A DNA stretch of 64,000 bases from Tubiluchus corallicola (GCA_030141605.1 JAQGDQ010000572.1:62001-126000), one strand, 5' to 3'; numbered from the stretch's first letter, positions 1-13,072 are shown. Numbers and translations: made by a program. Notes: generated from the letters alone by a model not told the origin.

Positions 1-262
1 ATTGGAGGCGTGTTACGGCCTTATGTGTGTCCTGGTGTTGAGAGAACTGAGCGCTAAGTGATATATACTGCAAACAATAACACGCAATCCATCTGGCAAC
101 TGTAGCCTTCAAGCAATTTACATGTAACATGCAGAAATGTGCATCAGTATAACAAAATTTGACTTTGCTACTTTACAAGCAAATCGATTCAGAAAAACTC
201 AGATTTCGGTTAGAGTATAATTAAAAGAAATATATGATACCGTTTGCGAATCTAATAAAAAA

Positions 263-2609
263 TCACAACTGTTGGAAGCGGATCTCTCTTTCAAACTGTT
301 CGGCTGTCAGCTGTCCATCCAGCGTCTCAAAGTCTGGATTGAAAACGGAGTAAGCGCTCGGTCCGCCGTCGTTCGACTGAGATCCAGTTCTTGTATTCAC
401 GTATATAAAATAGAACAACGATATCACCACAAACACGGCTGCAAATTGCAACTCGATGAAAAGACCAAGAAGAATTAACCAGAAGACGACTTTCAGTAGG
501 TTTCCGCCGGTAAGAAGCCAGTCGACGTTTTTCACCGCTCGTGCCACTCGTGCATGCCTAGTATTTGGCTTCTTTTCCTGCTGCACCTCAGAGGGTTGCC
601 TCACACGAGACTAAAAAAGCATTTATAGAGTTACTATTCCAAGCTAGTAAACAGTAGCGCAACTAAGATTACCTTGAATCTAAGTGTGCTGATTTAAACT
701 TGTGTTGCCCGATCTTTTCTGTTATAAACTGGTTTCCTTTTAAACAGGTCATGTGACCAGTCTTTTACCTGTACACTTACCTGTAGATTGGAGTAACTCA
801 GGCGTTCACACACTGCAGTGACAGATTGTTTAGTGTCATTCATTGATTTATTGTTATAATTTCATAATTACACTTATAGAAGATCACCGTGTAAGTTGAT
901 TTATTAATTTCTTAAATCTTGAACCTTTGTTTATTAAAAAGACTAGAGATTAGATTTTATAATTTGCGTAAAAGTTTGTTAAAGTTAATTAGATCAATTT
1001 GGTTTAGATTTCGCCGTAAAATTGAGCAAAATTATATAAAATTATCTTATTTGTTTTCAGATTAAACGATACAAGCTACAGAATTCTGTTGTTGGAGTTT
1101 TTTTATAAGAAGGTAGCACACTAAGTAAAATTCATCTCATTAAGAAAATTCTTATTTCATCTGTAGAGTCTTAGAAATCTTTGCAAAAGATGTTGGCTTT
1201 GATATAACAAGCAAAACCTTTGCAAAAAAGCCAAGTAGTTTTAGATTGTGCAGAATTCGACAGCGATCTAAGGCATTAACTACCTCTCACAACTGCTATA
1301 GCTGGAGAGTAGTATTAGATAATGCTACTTATGGATAGTGCTGGGATAGTTCCTTTATAATCAGGGGCACCAGATCAGGGGCACCAGGGGAACAGTGGTA
1401 GTGCGGAAGCAGAACTTTATCTTTTTGATGGAAAAATGCATGATTGTCCATGATTACCTCATAGAGTTTACAGGAACATGTAAACAGCCCAGTAATAATA
1501 AAGCCACGTCATGTACACATGCTAGTGGGTTCTCAGTATATTGACTAGTAAATAAACAGGGATGGGTCAGCTTTCCTGAAAATCGGGTCTGCGTTGGGCA
1601 AAAAACTTTATTGCGTATCGCCATAACATTGCATATCAGGCATTTGGGGTGCCTTAAACATACCCTTACATATAAGTCATATGTTCATTAGTGTGGCCAC
1701 AAAAATATATGTGAACAAAATGTGCTCTTTTCATAAATGCTGCTCCCCCCTCGTCACTGTAATTTGCTGCCTGCACCCCTGTTTATGGCGAAGTGAGAGA
1801 AGAGGATACCAATTCGGTAACCATGGCAACCGCTGCCGATCAGGCACCAACCGCGTCTGAGAGTGGTTTTTCTAGAACCGAAGCCGTTCCTACTAATTTA
1901 TTTGAGAGTTTCGGTAAGTGTTTGTGGTTTGTTAGTTTGCCTGTTAGTCCACTAAATGTTAGCTGTTTGGCATTTGTATTAAGCTATTCCTGGCAGCAAA
2001 CTTTGTGCAAGGAATTCTGCCTGCAACCTGTTGCTATAGTAACCAGAATACATAAAATTCCCGAGGTTGCCCAGTGGTTGACTTTGACTCTACTGCAGAG
2101 ACAGCAGTGTTTATCGTTTAACGCTGCCTACTATTAAATATCAACGAAAGAGAAACTGTTTTATCGCTGCCTAGTCACGAAATATTAATGAAAGAGAAAT
2201 CGCTAGCTGGGTTAGCAAGATATATAGGTGGTTTCAAGCAAACAAAAAGAAATTGATCAGTAGAAACACGAGTAAAACTCATAAAACCTTTAGTTTATAT
2301 GATTTAAGCAGCTTGATTTCTGCCTCTGGAACGTATCTCAATTCTTTTATATTACTTTCTATGGAAGTCTTGGTTTCGTTTAACGACGTTTCACTTAACG
2401 ATGTCGAATTTTGTTGGAACGCATTAGCGTCGCTAAGCGAGGACTTACTGTACTACCTTGGATTCCAGCTGATTCTTGGTGTCGTTGGAGGCGCGTACGA
2501 CATTCTGGCCAGATTTGTCTTGTTCAGAAGTAGATGATCGCGGCTGATTCGAACCATTTCTCAATAACCTTTTAGCTCGATACTCTTTCAACTGTCTTTC
2601 TACTTCCAT
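263..2609 (-). CDS. SAYSD1: SAYSvFN domain-containing protein 1 (2 exons)
   Basis: Joined from complement(2457..2609) and complement(263..610); 166 aa (human about 183). Exon 1 opens with MEVERQLKEYRAKRLL, like the basic N-terminal helix of vertebrate SAYSD1, and ends AAG|GTAGTA. Exon 2 follows a TTTTTTAG acceptor; both ends are phase 0. A hydrophobic hairpin-like membrane stretch lies at about residues 91-122, followed by the diagnostic SAYSVFNP (about 136-143) and a closing LTAEQFEREI helix. Family knowledge: an ER membrane protein that recognises UFMylated ribosomes on stalled translocons. The second exon alone lacks an ATG (its first candidate codon is GTG), so the upstream exon is required. 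AMN1 exon 1 lies inside its intron on the other strand. No minus-strand AATAAA is visible between 262 and 1. Confidence 0.93.
1557..1781. mobile_element. Possible short hAT-like MITE before AMN1
   Basis: Bounded by TAAACAGGGATGGGTCAG and, inverted, CTGCACCCCTGTTTA; CAGGG...CCCTG ends recall hAT. No clear 8-bp duplication. It ends 41 bp before the AMN1 start codon, so it would supply part of the leader or promoter. Confidence 0.3.
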
Positions 2610-5600
2610 GAAATCCGCAGAACTGATTTTACTGTTAGACCTGCAAAGAACAATGTTGACTTTTTTATTCAATTCAGCACCAATAGAGCGCCCACTCAAT
2701 GTGCACGACTGTGGCAAGACTGGCACCTACGTCATTATGCAATTGCAGCATAAGGAAGCTCTAAAATACCTAAAAAAACCTAATCTCTTTCGTTTGGCTT
2801 AATTTTTTTAATTTGATCCCAAAAAATAAAATAAAACTTTGTGGACGTTATTTGTTCGGCCACCCCCCCCCCCCCCCCCGAACTCGTGCCAGGGGCGATG
2901 TAATCAGGTTTTCACATTCATTTTAAGTGAAATGGTTGGTAGGTCCATTAATGTGATTAAAAAACTTTGTATAATAAGTCATAAGCCATTTATTTCACCT
3001 TACACATTTACAATAGTTTCATGTACAATATCTAGTGAAAGGGCCTACAATGAACGTAATACAAATAAGAAATACTGCACAGGAAAAGCCTCAAACACTG
3101 TTCACATCTATAAAAATGTAAATGTGTTGCTGGCAATCAAAAAGCAGGGCTTGTTAGATTGTCCCAGACAGTGAAAGAAAAAAACGTAATGGAAATAATA
3201 TGAAAATATAAAGTGAATCGTGTGATTAAGAAAACATTTAGTGCTTAAAATGAGATGATGTAATGAATGAATCTCATATATGAGATGATATAAAAGATAG
3301 AAAGACTATTATTTGTTAATAGTATGTAAAATTAAGATGACTTGATTAAGATAACACCACTGTTTTGCCACTGTGACCATACTGTATCCACTGTGACCAT
3401 ACTGTGAAGATGGATACTGATACTTACTTAAAATTTGATTTTTTAGCATTTTTTAAATCTAGTAATTGATCTGCTATTTTTTGCGGATTGACAAATCTCA
3501 TTCCAGACTTTTGGTCCTTGAAATATTACAAAATGTTCAGCTATGTTGGTTCTATGGAAAGGCAATGACAGACATAACAGATTTGACGTTGCCACGGCCT
3601 AGAGCCTACTGGAATTCAGCCACCACACTGAAATTTTAATGGAAAAAAGCGCAAATACAACTTGCATACTATTCAGACTATGTTAGTCATAACCTAACAG
3701 TAAACGTGTTAAATTAAAGTTTAGTCAGATGTACGGGTTCATCGCTTCATGCCGTCTACATTTTTTGCTAATTTTCGCCTCAGCAACAAGTGCTACAATA
3801 CAAATATTATTCAGCTTTAGCTTTAATTCATAATACGAAATGCCTAGGATTTAATCACTGAAAACTATATCCAGAAACCCCAAAAACGTGGACTATATCT
3901 ATGGACTGCTGGTCATGCTTTTATCTTAACCATCATGGCCTGAAGGGGTTCGTTGTTAAAAGTATTTATTTTCATCTGGCAGTTGATCGACTGAAACAGA
4001 GAACAAGAGAGAGAGAGATATGGAGAAGGATAGAGAAACAGAATGATAAAGATTAATAAGCATGCGAGTAGAAATGCAAAAATGCCGACAAGCTTCGGGT
4101 TTTGCTAATTTTCATAATGTTTGCTTTTAACTGATAAAAGTTTTATGCACGTATTCGCTTTAACTGGGCAGTGCCATGACAAATTATATTTATAGACCTA
4201 ATTAGTAAATAAAATTACAAACTGCAGAAACTTAACTGTCCAGTAACTGCCATTCCTTATTTGCTTACCATAACTGTGATCACGTTGTGATATTTGTCAT
4301 GTAACAACACAATTATCTTCACATCAATAATGGACAATTCACTGTGCTCTTTGTGGATAGACATTTACAAAAAACGTGCTCTGCCTCCAATCATACTTCA
4401 AATATATTAATATAGGAGACATTCGGTGCGTAAATATTTGTCTAGAGCATTTTTGAAACTGTCGATTGTTTGTAGTTCTATGAGTATGATAGATAAATAA
4501 AGTGCGTAGATAAAATTTGGCATTAGAAAAAGCCGTGCTTTGTATCGCTCGGTATTAGCTCTGTGTGCGTAAAGTTTGAGAGAGTGACCTCTGGTGTCAG
4601 TGTGACTTAGGGTGAGGAAAGTTTCATGGTTGATGTCGGTATGTCCACGTAGAATCAGTCAACCTTGTCGTCTACGAGAAGAGTCGATGAAGTGCAAGAC
4701 TTTGTAATTTCTCAGTATATGATTTATTGTCAAGTCGACGGATCATATTCATTGCTCTCTCTGGCACTCGTTCTAGGATGTGGATGTCCTTCTTGAACTA
4801 TGGCCGGGTCCTAAATTTTACTTACATAATCTAAGTGAGATCTCACGATACATGAGATGATCTTGAGGATTTAAAACACGAAACCTTTAAAAATTCCTAT
4901 TTCCAAAAAGCACCTTTTAAAAAGCATTAACCCTGCATACTTTATCGCGTAATTATAAAAATGTCAACACTTTTGGAAGAGAAATCAGTAAAGTTTACAA
5001 AATGAACAGCAAGCTGCAATAGCAGAAACCATTAAACTAGGGAAAACAAAAAAGAAAAGGGAAGTCCTTGACGGGATCGACGGAATGCCGCAAAATCCAG
5101 GACGATAGTTTAAGAACCAAGCTGACGTGCTCAAGCATTTTTTTTCATAACATGCAGCGTCGTTCACTCATTCTCATTTATGTCTGCAAGTTAGGGGCGT
5201 ATTCTTCCAGCAATTGTGTAATCTCTTATTAAAATTTAATGACTTAATTAACATTCAACTGCATTTCATTGTGATTTGACAAGCATATTTCAGGGTATCG
5301 ATCACCTAATTTTGTTGTACTGTTCGTTATTTTGCATGATGAAACACTAACATTGTATTTTTACAGTGATGGAGAAAATAAAGATTTTATGTTCCATGTA
5401 TATTCCAGGGATTCTTCGGGGACTCATCACTGGTCATCATTAATTGATCATTGGTAGTAACTTTTCATAGTCTGCTGCCCGGAATTAGGACCTCAAGACG
5501 CCGCAAGCACCAAAAAGTTTACAGTACCAAATGTATTAATTGTATTTCAACAAAACAGGAAACCAACCTGTAAAAGGAAATTTAATCTTTTTGAAATGAA

Positions 5601-8600
5601 AAATCTTATAGTAAGATTTATTTACAGTAAATGTTAGGGGATGAGCTGTATTGCATATCGTTTGCAAAATTATAATGTGCAATCAAATTCCCCGGAACAG
5701 CATCATGTACAATAAATACACAATACACATAGACAGATTATCAGCACAACATAATGTACTGTATGCAAGCTGATGTAGACACGATCACCATCACATGATA
5801 AAATAAGTACAGTCAAAAGCAACATTATACATAAACATTTTTTTATGTATTGCCAGATTTTTATGAGTTGTATCACACTTTGTATGTATTATGACACATT
5901 ATAATATAATCAATGAATGTGATCATTATAGGCAGTGAGCAGCTCAGGCTGCTCACTAGTGCTCAGTGCTCAGTGCTCAGCAGCAGAATCTGTATACCTA
6001 TTTGTAGTGTCAAAATTGCAAACAAACACAGAAACTACCACACTTATTCGGGTATAAATTATTATTATTATTTTAGTTTTGGGTAATTGTTCGATTTTAA
6101 AAATTGTGGGACTTCTTCCCCTGAGACCTTAGGCACATTCTTATTTTGCTTAATGCTAGGTATAGTCTATTGCCTATAATGTAGATTGGCCAAGGCGTGT
6201 TTATTTGTTTGAAAAAAATTGAGAGATAGACAAAGTCAGCAAAAGAGAGAGAAAGAGAAGAGAAAGAGAGAAAAAAGACTGGGTGTGGATTGTCTGTGTA
6301 AGTGTCTGTGCAAAAGAGTCATTTCTTGATTATCAGAAAGATTGTCTGAATCTCTGTGCTTCAATCTACGATAATTGAACAATTAGGAAGTCTTCTAGCT
6401 TTTTGCTGGCAGTCAGTTGAACAAATTAAAATGCAGCAAATATAAGTGTCGCAACAATCTATTTACACCACTCGATAAACCGTACTAGATCAACCTTGTC
6501 AAATCTGTACAGATTTTTACAAAGGTGCAGTAATCACCACATAGTACTGAGACATAAAATGCTAAGCAACTTCAGCAATTGGCAAGAAGATTGTCAATAT
6601 AATAGTACTGATTGCAGGGTGCAATAATTTTAATAATGCTTTGATAATTAGAGAAAATATAATTACAGTTGAAGTGTTGAATTAGTCAAAACGTACTTTT
6701 AACATCAAATCACATTTCAATTAAGAAGCTCATTTGAGTCGAATGTGTTGGTTGCTAAATTGTGATGCAAAAGTTCTAACTGGAATAATCTTGGTAAAGT
6801 TCTATCCGTCCATCAGTCCAGTTACCTGTCTGCCTTCTATGTGAATAATATGTCAGTGTACCTTTCTATACAGGTTTCGCTTCTGCTCGTTCATCTGCAT
6901 GCCTTATGCTTTTTGTGCCCATAGTTATTCCTTTTTAATTTACTTTAATTTATTGTTAATTTTTACGTCAGTTTTAACATTGTGCAACAAATATTTAATA
7001 TAATTTATTAGCATTTTTGTAGTTAAAAGTGTCAAGCATTGCAACAGTTTCATTTACCACAGTCTCGGAGTGTGTGTTCAAATATCAAACTGTTCAATCA
7101 CATTATGTCACATTTCAAAGAACATTCATTTTTATAATTATTATGTTCATCTTTGCAAAAGTAACAGAATGCAAAATATTATTTTTTGCGAAAGAACGTC
7201 TTAATCTTTCTTTTAATTTTACAATAATTCGTAATGAAAATTATGTTAAAGTGTTTTATCTTTTTTATTTGCAGCGTGACTGTGGATGGAGCGGGCGTCT
7301 GAAGTCGTGGAAAATTCGAGAAAAATACTATAGTTTACCGAAACACAGAATGTGCTTAAAGAGCATTTCTACTGCTAGTAACATAAAGCTAATAAGAAGA
7401 AACGTAATGGAAGTTGAAAACTTGAGAGTGTAAGTGGACAGGCTTAACTATTTAATTACATAACTAATACGAAAAGAATATTTGAAATGCCAGATTTATG
7501 AATTTGTGACCTCCGAGTTTTGCAGAACACGAGGTAACTACTTTTCGGTTTTAAGTACCTTGGTATAATCATATTACTAGTACTAGTTGAAGTCACAGAA
7601 AGAGCCTCGCTTGAAAAGTTCGAAATATGGATCTATATTAGTTGTAGAATTAGATCGTCAAGGCGGACTGCTGTGAATTTCTGTAATATTAGTTATTCTT
7701 TTAATGTACTGTTAGTTACTATAAATACTGTGGAAATCTTGCCAGTGTTCGAATTGAATGTACATCTGATGCACACAGATGTAATTAATTTGCATCAGCA
7801 TTTCCACTATTTTTAGGTTATCCTTCAAATGTGCATGCATAAAGTATTGTGTACCATGCCCCTTTGCAAGACAGGCGACAGTTTTAATGTATAACGTAAA
7901 ATGTATATGCGTGGATAAGTCGCCCATCGCGTTACCTACCAGTTGCTTGCTTGTACTGTTTTCGTATGCTCAACGCCTGACTAACTAATATTTCACTAAG
8001 TCTTTGAACCAGTTTGAATAATGTGTTTGTCAGTCATTTAAGATAGGAGATGCAGCCACTCAAATACAAACAAAAGCAAAAATATGCTGTCTGTAATGCA
8101 CGATGACTGTAATATGTGCGAGTGCATGGTAAACATTACTAATTAATAAGTTTTCTAGTTTTTTCTGCGGCCGCAAGAAGGCTGTAGAGCTTTATCTCAT
8201 TGTGCATATACAGTACGTGTATTGATGCTTGTGTTTGTTTATTTGTTTACAGGGACTCCTGCAATGGCCATTGCTAGTACAAGTCAAAATTTAGGACTAA
8301 CGGTTGCGCCTTTGCTCACACTCGGAGTGAGAAAGCTGGTTTACTATGTGGGCATAGATACTGAAATGGCTAGGTGTATAGATGATTTGCCGCAGCGTGT
8401 CAAGGATCGCTTGCTGCAACTAATGAGCAAGAGAGGGCTCGTTACAGACGACAATATCAAGTACTTTCTTCATGCCCGTGTTGCTCAGCTCGACTTCAGC
8501 GAGTGCGACGACATCAGCGATCTTGCTCTGACACACCTCAGCAAGTGCCAAATGATAATGAAGATAGATTTAAATTCTTCCAAGCAGAATCGTACTACGA

Positions 8601-9076
8601 TACGCACTGCCGGGTTGCGTTCCATTGCTCAAAACTGTCCGTATCTCCAGACCCTGTTTCTCCGCCGATGCACATCTGTGACAAACATGGGGCTCATCGA
8701 GATAGCTCAAAGGTGCCCGTATTTGGTCGAGATAAATTTAGATGGATGTGTTAAGATTACCGATGCTGTTCTTGCGTCGTTCGGCCGACGCTGCCACCAT
8801 CTGCGTAGCATAGATTTCTCTAGAACCAAAGTCACTGACGCTGGTGTCATAAATCTGGTTAGTGGACCGTGCGCTGCAACTCTCATTGAGATTCGCATGA
8901 GCAGGTGCTTGCAGTTAACGGGTGAAGCCATAGAGGTTGTTGCTAACAGCTGCCCCCGCATGGCCGTCTTTGTTTTCTACGGCTGCCCAAATATCTCGGA
9001 GGAGGCAAGAGCATCCATTGAGCAAGTGGGGAGGAGTAATCTAAACCTTCGCCAGTTGACGTGGACAGTTTACTGA
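1823..9076 (+). CDS. AMN1: AMN1 homologue, leucine-rich-repeat protein (2 exons)
   Basis: Joined from 1823..1913 and 8253..9076; 304 aa (human about 258). The exon 2 product is an F-box-LRR-type run of cysteine-containing LRRs (LRR_CC) ending LRQLTWTVY; the segments GVINLVSGPCA and CPxI..FYGCPNI match animal AMN1. Exon 1 encodes about 30 low-complexity residues; its ATG sits in an ideal context (ACCATGG) and an upstream in-frame ATG is closed at once by a stop. Exon 1 ends TTCG|GTAAGT (phase 1) and exon 2 starts after TTGTTTACAG with GG, restoring Gly. Family knowledge: yeast Amn1 antagonises mitotic exit; the animal role is poorly defined. The 6.3-kb intron contains SAYSD1 exon 1 in antisense. 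The LRR body is certain; exon 1 is inferred from splice logic, and translation could instead start at the ATG at 8265. Confidence 0.88.
2380..2448. mobile_element. Tigger-like terminal fragment at SAYSD1 donor
   Basis: Read on the minus strand, CAGTAAGTCCTCGCTTAGCG starts right after a TA, 8 bp inside the SAYSD1 intron. The same end (GCGAGGACTTTCTGTA) occurs near 59915-59930 in a DNPH1 intron. The other terminus was not found. Confidence 0.4.
4388..4880 (-). mobile_element. CR1-like LINE remnant (RT C-terminus)
   Basis: On the minus strand the broken frames read KKDIHILERVPERAMNMIRR, then YTEKLQSLALHRL, then HSLKLYAHR and IDSFKNAL-like segments. This is the order seen at the C-terminus of CR1/Jockey-clade reverse transcriptases. 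Stops and frameshifts show it is dead. It lies in AMN1 intron 1. Confidence 0.7.
4881..7274. other. AMN1 intron 1, no gene seen
   Basis: AT-rich sequence without recognisable coding. It contains a short GCTCAGT repeat near 5950-5985, an ATT run near 6060 and a GA-rich purine tract at 6236-6278. Confidence 0.5.
7275..7429 (+). other. Possible alternative non-coding exon of AMN1
   Basis: A 155-nt stretch between TTTATTTGCAG and GAGAGT|GTAAGT. Inserted after AMN1 exon 1 it gives an immediate stop, so it could only be a 5' UTR exon of an alternative transcript starting at the exon 2 ATG (8265), or a cryptic exon. Confidence 0.2.
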
Positions 9077-9476
9077 TCCGCACGTTGCATTAGTACTTTT
9101 TTCCATTATGTGGTCCAATAACATCAATGCTCCTTTTGTGTGTGCGTTATGTAACTCATGTATGCCTAGAGCTTAGCTTTGCACAGAGCTTGTAGACCTT
9201 TGTTGGCCCAAGTCTGTGCATGGCGCTGTAATGGTGTTTGAGTTAATAGGCTATAGCACGCCAACTTGTTAAAATTGATCTTGTCTAGGTTAAGGACCTT
9301 TGCCTTGTTACACTTAGCGACTTATTTAAACTCAGAGTTTATTTTTATAATGCATTGTTTTTGCTTACATGTTGATTAATCATTTATAGTTTTTCACACT
9401 GTATTTAGTATACACTCACTGTACTGTCCCCATGTAAAATATTTACTGTGTTTTATGTAAAATTCGATAGGTTTGA

Positions 9477-9482
9477 AATAAA
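9477..9482 (+). terminator. AMN1 poly(A) signal
   Basis: AATAAA about 400 bp after the AMN1 stop, followed by a T-rich stretch (CTTTTTATTATA, GTTCATTGTTGG). Confidence 0.5.
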
Positions 9483-9788
9483 AGTTAGTAAATTTAAAAC
9501 TTTTTATTATATATGTTCATTGTTGGTTGTATTATAATACATGCAGCTTTGCTGTGATTTAGGCGACACATCATGAAACTAGTAAGTGTCGCAAACTTAG
9601 GTTTTTAGATTTTAATTAATAATAGTAAGTTGGTAAACTACAGTCAAACGTCGTCATACTATTCCCGTTATACCGCTCACTTGCCGCCTGCAAAATGGCT
9701 AAAAACAAAATACCTGTATTCAACTGTATACAAAAATAACCTGTTATACTGCCTTCCTGTTACCTATCACCCACCAGGCAAATTAATA

Positions 9789-10262
9789 CAGTCAACCTCG
9801 GGTATAAGGTACTCACTTATAAGGGACCACCAATACCGGTCCTGATTTTTCGTAACGTTTTTCCTATGTAAAAATCTTCGTATATAAGACACTCGGATAT
9901 AAGGGACTTCCAGTTATAAGGGACGACATCTTCAGGTCCCGCGTAATAGAAACCCAGGTAAATTACCTCACATATAAGGGACCCTATGATTAAGGCGAAA
10001 TTGATCGATTTTTAATCTCAATTTTTCGCAAACTCAGCCTTCGAACTGCTCAGTTTCTGCGGTCACATACATCCCGCATCACTGAAGGAGCTTCCTACAT
10101 ACCGTTTGCACCGAATGTGTAGCAATAATCCATAAAAATATGGGTAAAAGTTCGGGTCTAGATACACCCTCTGTCTGTCTCAAACTTCGGCTGTAAAGGA
10201 CATCAGATATAAGAAACAGTTTTTTCCGGTCTAGAGGTGTCCCTTATATCTGAGGTTGAGTG
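9789..10262. mobile_element. Tigger-like MITE, ATAAGGGAC family, copy 1
   Basis: Starts CAGTCAACCTCGGGTATAAG and ends, inverted, TTATATCTGAGGTTGAGTG, flanked by TA at 9787-9788 and 10263-10264. TIR plus TA duplication fits pogo/Tigger. Inside, TATAAGGGAC-type words recur in both orientations. No transposase frame. Confidence 0.8.
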
Positions 10263-10539
10263 TATATGTGTTTAAAGGGAAAATACCATCAGCATTTCCT
10301 TGATATGACGCCAACTGTACGTAGATGCTAGGCGCTTTGCTGAGTCGTTGATAGTGCATGTTAACATGTTCTGATTTTTTGCAAGCTGTACCGTACAGTG
10401 TACAGCCATAATGATATATTATTGTCAGTACGCCATGTAGTCGTAACAGACAAGAAAACGCGGCTTTTTTGTTGCCACATTTATCAAGGGTTAGTACTCT
10501 CTTGAGATCTCCTGATAATACTAACAGTCACGAGACTTG

Positions 10540-11527
10540 ATATGCCTCAATTAGTAAACCATTACGGTTAAAGTTCAACAACAATTACTTTTAACTTAGG
10601 ACAATCATAATCACTGTGGACTATTAGCTATCACTGTTGTGATCCATTGTTGGCCTCAGTTAGTAAACCATTAAGGTTAAAGTTCAACAACAATTACTTT
10701 TTGACTTAGGACAATCATAATCATTGTGGACTATTAGCTGTTGTTGTTGTGATCTATTGTTGGCCTCAGTTAGTAAACCATTGCAGTTAAAGTTCAACAA
10801 CAATTACCTTTTGATTTAGGACAATCATAATCATTGTGGACTTTTAGCTGTTGCTGTTGTGATCTATTGTTGGCCTCAGTTAGTAAACCATTAGAGTTAA
10901 AATTCAACAACAATTACTTTTGACTTAGGACCATCATAATCACTGTGGACTATTAACTATCATTGTTGTGATCCATTGTTGGCCTCAGTTAAGTAAACCA
11001 TTGCAGTTAAAGTTCAACAACAATTACCTTTTGACTTAGGACAATCATAATCATTGTGGACTATTAGCTGTTGTTGTTGTGATCTATTGTTGGCCTCAGT
11101 TAGTAAACCATTATGGCTAAAATTCAACAACAATTACTTTTGACTTAGGACAATCATAATCATTGTGGACTTTTAGCTGTTGCTGTTGTGATCTATTGTT
11201 GGCCTCAGTTAGTAAACCATTAGAGTTAAAATTCAACAACAATTACTTTTGACTTAGGACAATCATAATCATTGTGGACTATTAGCTATCACTGTTGCGA
11301 TCCATTGTTGGCCTCAGTTAAGTAAACCATTAGGGTTAAAGTTCAACAACAATTCTTTTGACTTAGGACAATCATAATCATTGTGGACTATTAGCTGTTG
11401 CTGTTGTGATCCATTGTTGGCCTCAGTTAGTAAACCATTAGGGTTAAAATTCAACAACAATTACTTTTGACTTAGGACAATCATAATCATTGTGGACTAC
11501 TAGCTATCACTGTTGTGATCCATTGTT
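10540..11527. repeat. ~110-bp tandem array, 9 copies
   Basis: Units run CAGTTAGTAAACCATT...TTCAACAACAATTAC...ATCATAATCATTGTGGAC...GATCYATTGTTGGC. Two unit types (CTATCACTGTTGTGATCC versus CTGTTGCTGTTGTGATCT) are interspersed. Confidence 0.9.
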
Positions 11528-11939
11528 GAATAATTACCAGTTAACGTGGTTAAGTTGGTCAAATATTAGTTTAGCTTTTCTCATTCTCCAGGAAGAATTC
11601 TTTAAGCTTTAAGATCAGACACTCGCCGAGCAGAAGTGCGTTGACCATTTTCGTTGAGTATACATCCTGGGCCTTCCATTTGTTGAACAGGCTTGGCATT
11701 ACCTAACTTCAATCGCCAAGAATACTGAAAGCACACGGTGATCGTTCCGCAATTAAAAAAACTGTCTAAAGACAGACATAAAACGTCTAAAAACTTGCAG
11801 CTATCTTGCCAGTGTAACAGTAGCTCAACAAAGCGGTGAGTTTTTGATACTTTTGGCAGAGTTCAAACAATAGCATCTGCACACAGTACTTATATTTAAA
11901 CTGTGCTATTGACGACTAAATTTAATCCAGCATAACAGT

Positions 11940-12032
11940 TGTTCGGCAGACATCGGCTAAACCGCCGCGACTCGTCTGCCTCGAGGCCTCTGCTTGCGTA
12001 CACGTCATTGGTCACGTGATCGAGTGGTCAAG
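11940..12032 (+). promoter_or_regulatory. CpG-rich block with E-box and splice donor
   Basis: GC/CpG-rich against its surroundings, with CCGCGACTCG, a CCAAT-box-like ATTGG and an E-box CACGTG (near 12010-12020), ending GTCAAG|GTAAGAAA at 12033. It could be a promoter and first exon of a non-coding leader, perhaps of FRMD8. Confidence 0.3.
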
Positions 12033-12861
12033 GTAAGAAACCACTGATGCGTGGAACACAAAACAAGTACACATTGCTAATACGAGGATATACAGTATGC
12101 TACGTGCGTTGGCATGTTATGAATCAGTACAGTAATGCTTGTGTTTGATGGTATTAGTAATAGTAGACTGTACTCTATTATATTTACCGACTTTGTCTGA
12201 TGGTGGTACAGAACCTTTCTGATTATAATTATCATAAATTTTGACTGTGACGGTTTTTCACAGGACTCGCATTAATTATTTATAATCTTAACTTCACGAA
12301 CGTCAGATCGTGTTGGACTGATCTTCAACGAACTCACGTTTTATTTTAATTTTCGAAACTGAGCGTGATCGGCGTGAAAGAAATAAAACTCGAAACCTGC
12401 TGCTTGTGGAAAACATACTCAAACTGGGCCTGGAATAAACCAGGAAATTGTGAGGAACCAATAGCGTTGTGCTTGAATATGACAGTTTTAAATGACACTA
12501 TTGGCCAGTAACGGTTTGGAAAAAATATTGCAGCTATTTTTGATAATTTGGCTAGCTTACTTTTCACTTTATTTAATTTGTTTTTTACAGATCAAGTTGC
12601 TAAGTAAAATAGTAATAATGTAACTTCACTACTATTCATGAGTGAAATAGCTACAGTGTCATCCCAATAATCACCTACATCCATTGAAGGATGGCTTGAC
12701 TAATTGACCTTCTTGGTCTTTCGCCATCCTATTTCCATTGTAATAATTAAATACATTTACTTGCCTCAGTTATATCATGAATATGGAAATAAATGCACAT
12801 TTTGAATTGATAATGTTCTTATATTCACTAAGTTCACACGTTTTTTTTTCTTTCATTTCAG

Positions 12862-12958
12862 CCTCGTCAGCCTTTGTGAACTGATGAATCGGAATATTTG
12901 GTGAACGAATCAAATACCAGAATCTCATATTTATGAATTTCAAATCGAAGAATTGAAA
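12862..12958 (+). ncRNA. Candidate non-coding exon
   Basis: A 97-nt segment between a strong polypyrimidine acceptor (about 20 pyrimidine-rich bases, then CAG) and AAA|GTAAGT. It has stops in all frames. It may join the donor at 12033 and lead to FRMD8 as 5' UTR, or belong to a lncRNA. Confidence 0.3.
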
Positions 12959-13072
12959 GTAAGTATTCTGCTGTGCGTGGTTATATTAACAATCCATGTA
13001 AGTAGAATTACAGTTACTATTAGCTCCAGCGAAAAATGTGTTGAGCAAAACAGATTTTATTCATTTTTGTTA

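Noticed and set aside
2253-2537. 94-codon plus-strand frame
   Set aside because: Overlaps SAYSD1 exon 1 in antisense and a Tigger-like end; a shadow.
2861-2879. Run of about 18 C's
   Set aside because: A simple homopolymer with uncertain length; no feature attached.
4985-5167. 60-codon minus-strand frame with hydrophobic run
   Set aside because: Lies in repeat-like intron sequence without conservation signals; probably chance.
7029-7433. 134-codon plus-strand frame
   Set aside because: AT-rich, no family resemblance. Only its 3' part looks exon-like, and that part cannot be coding between AMN1 exons 1 and 2.
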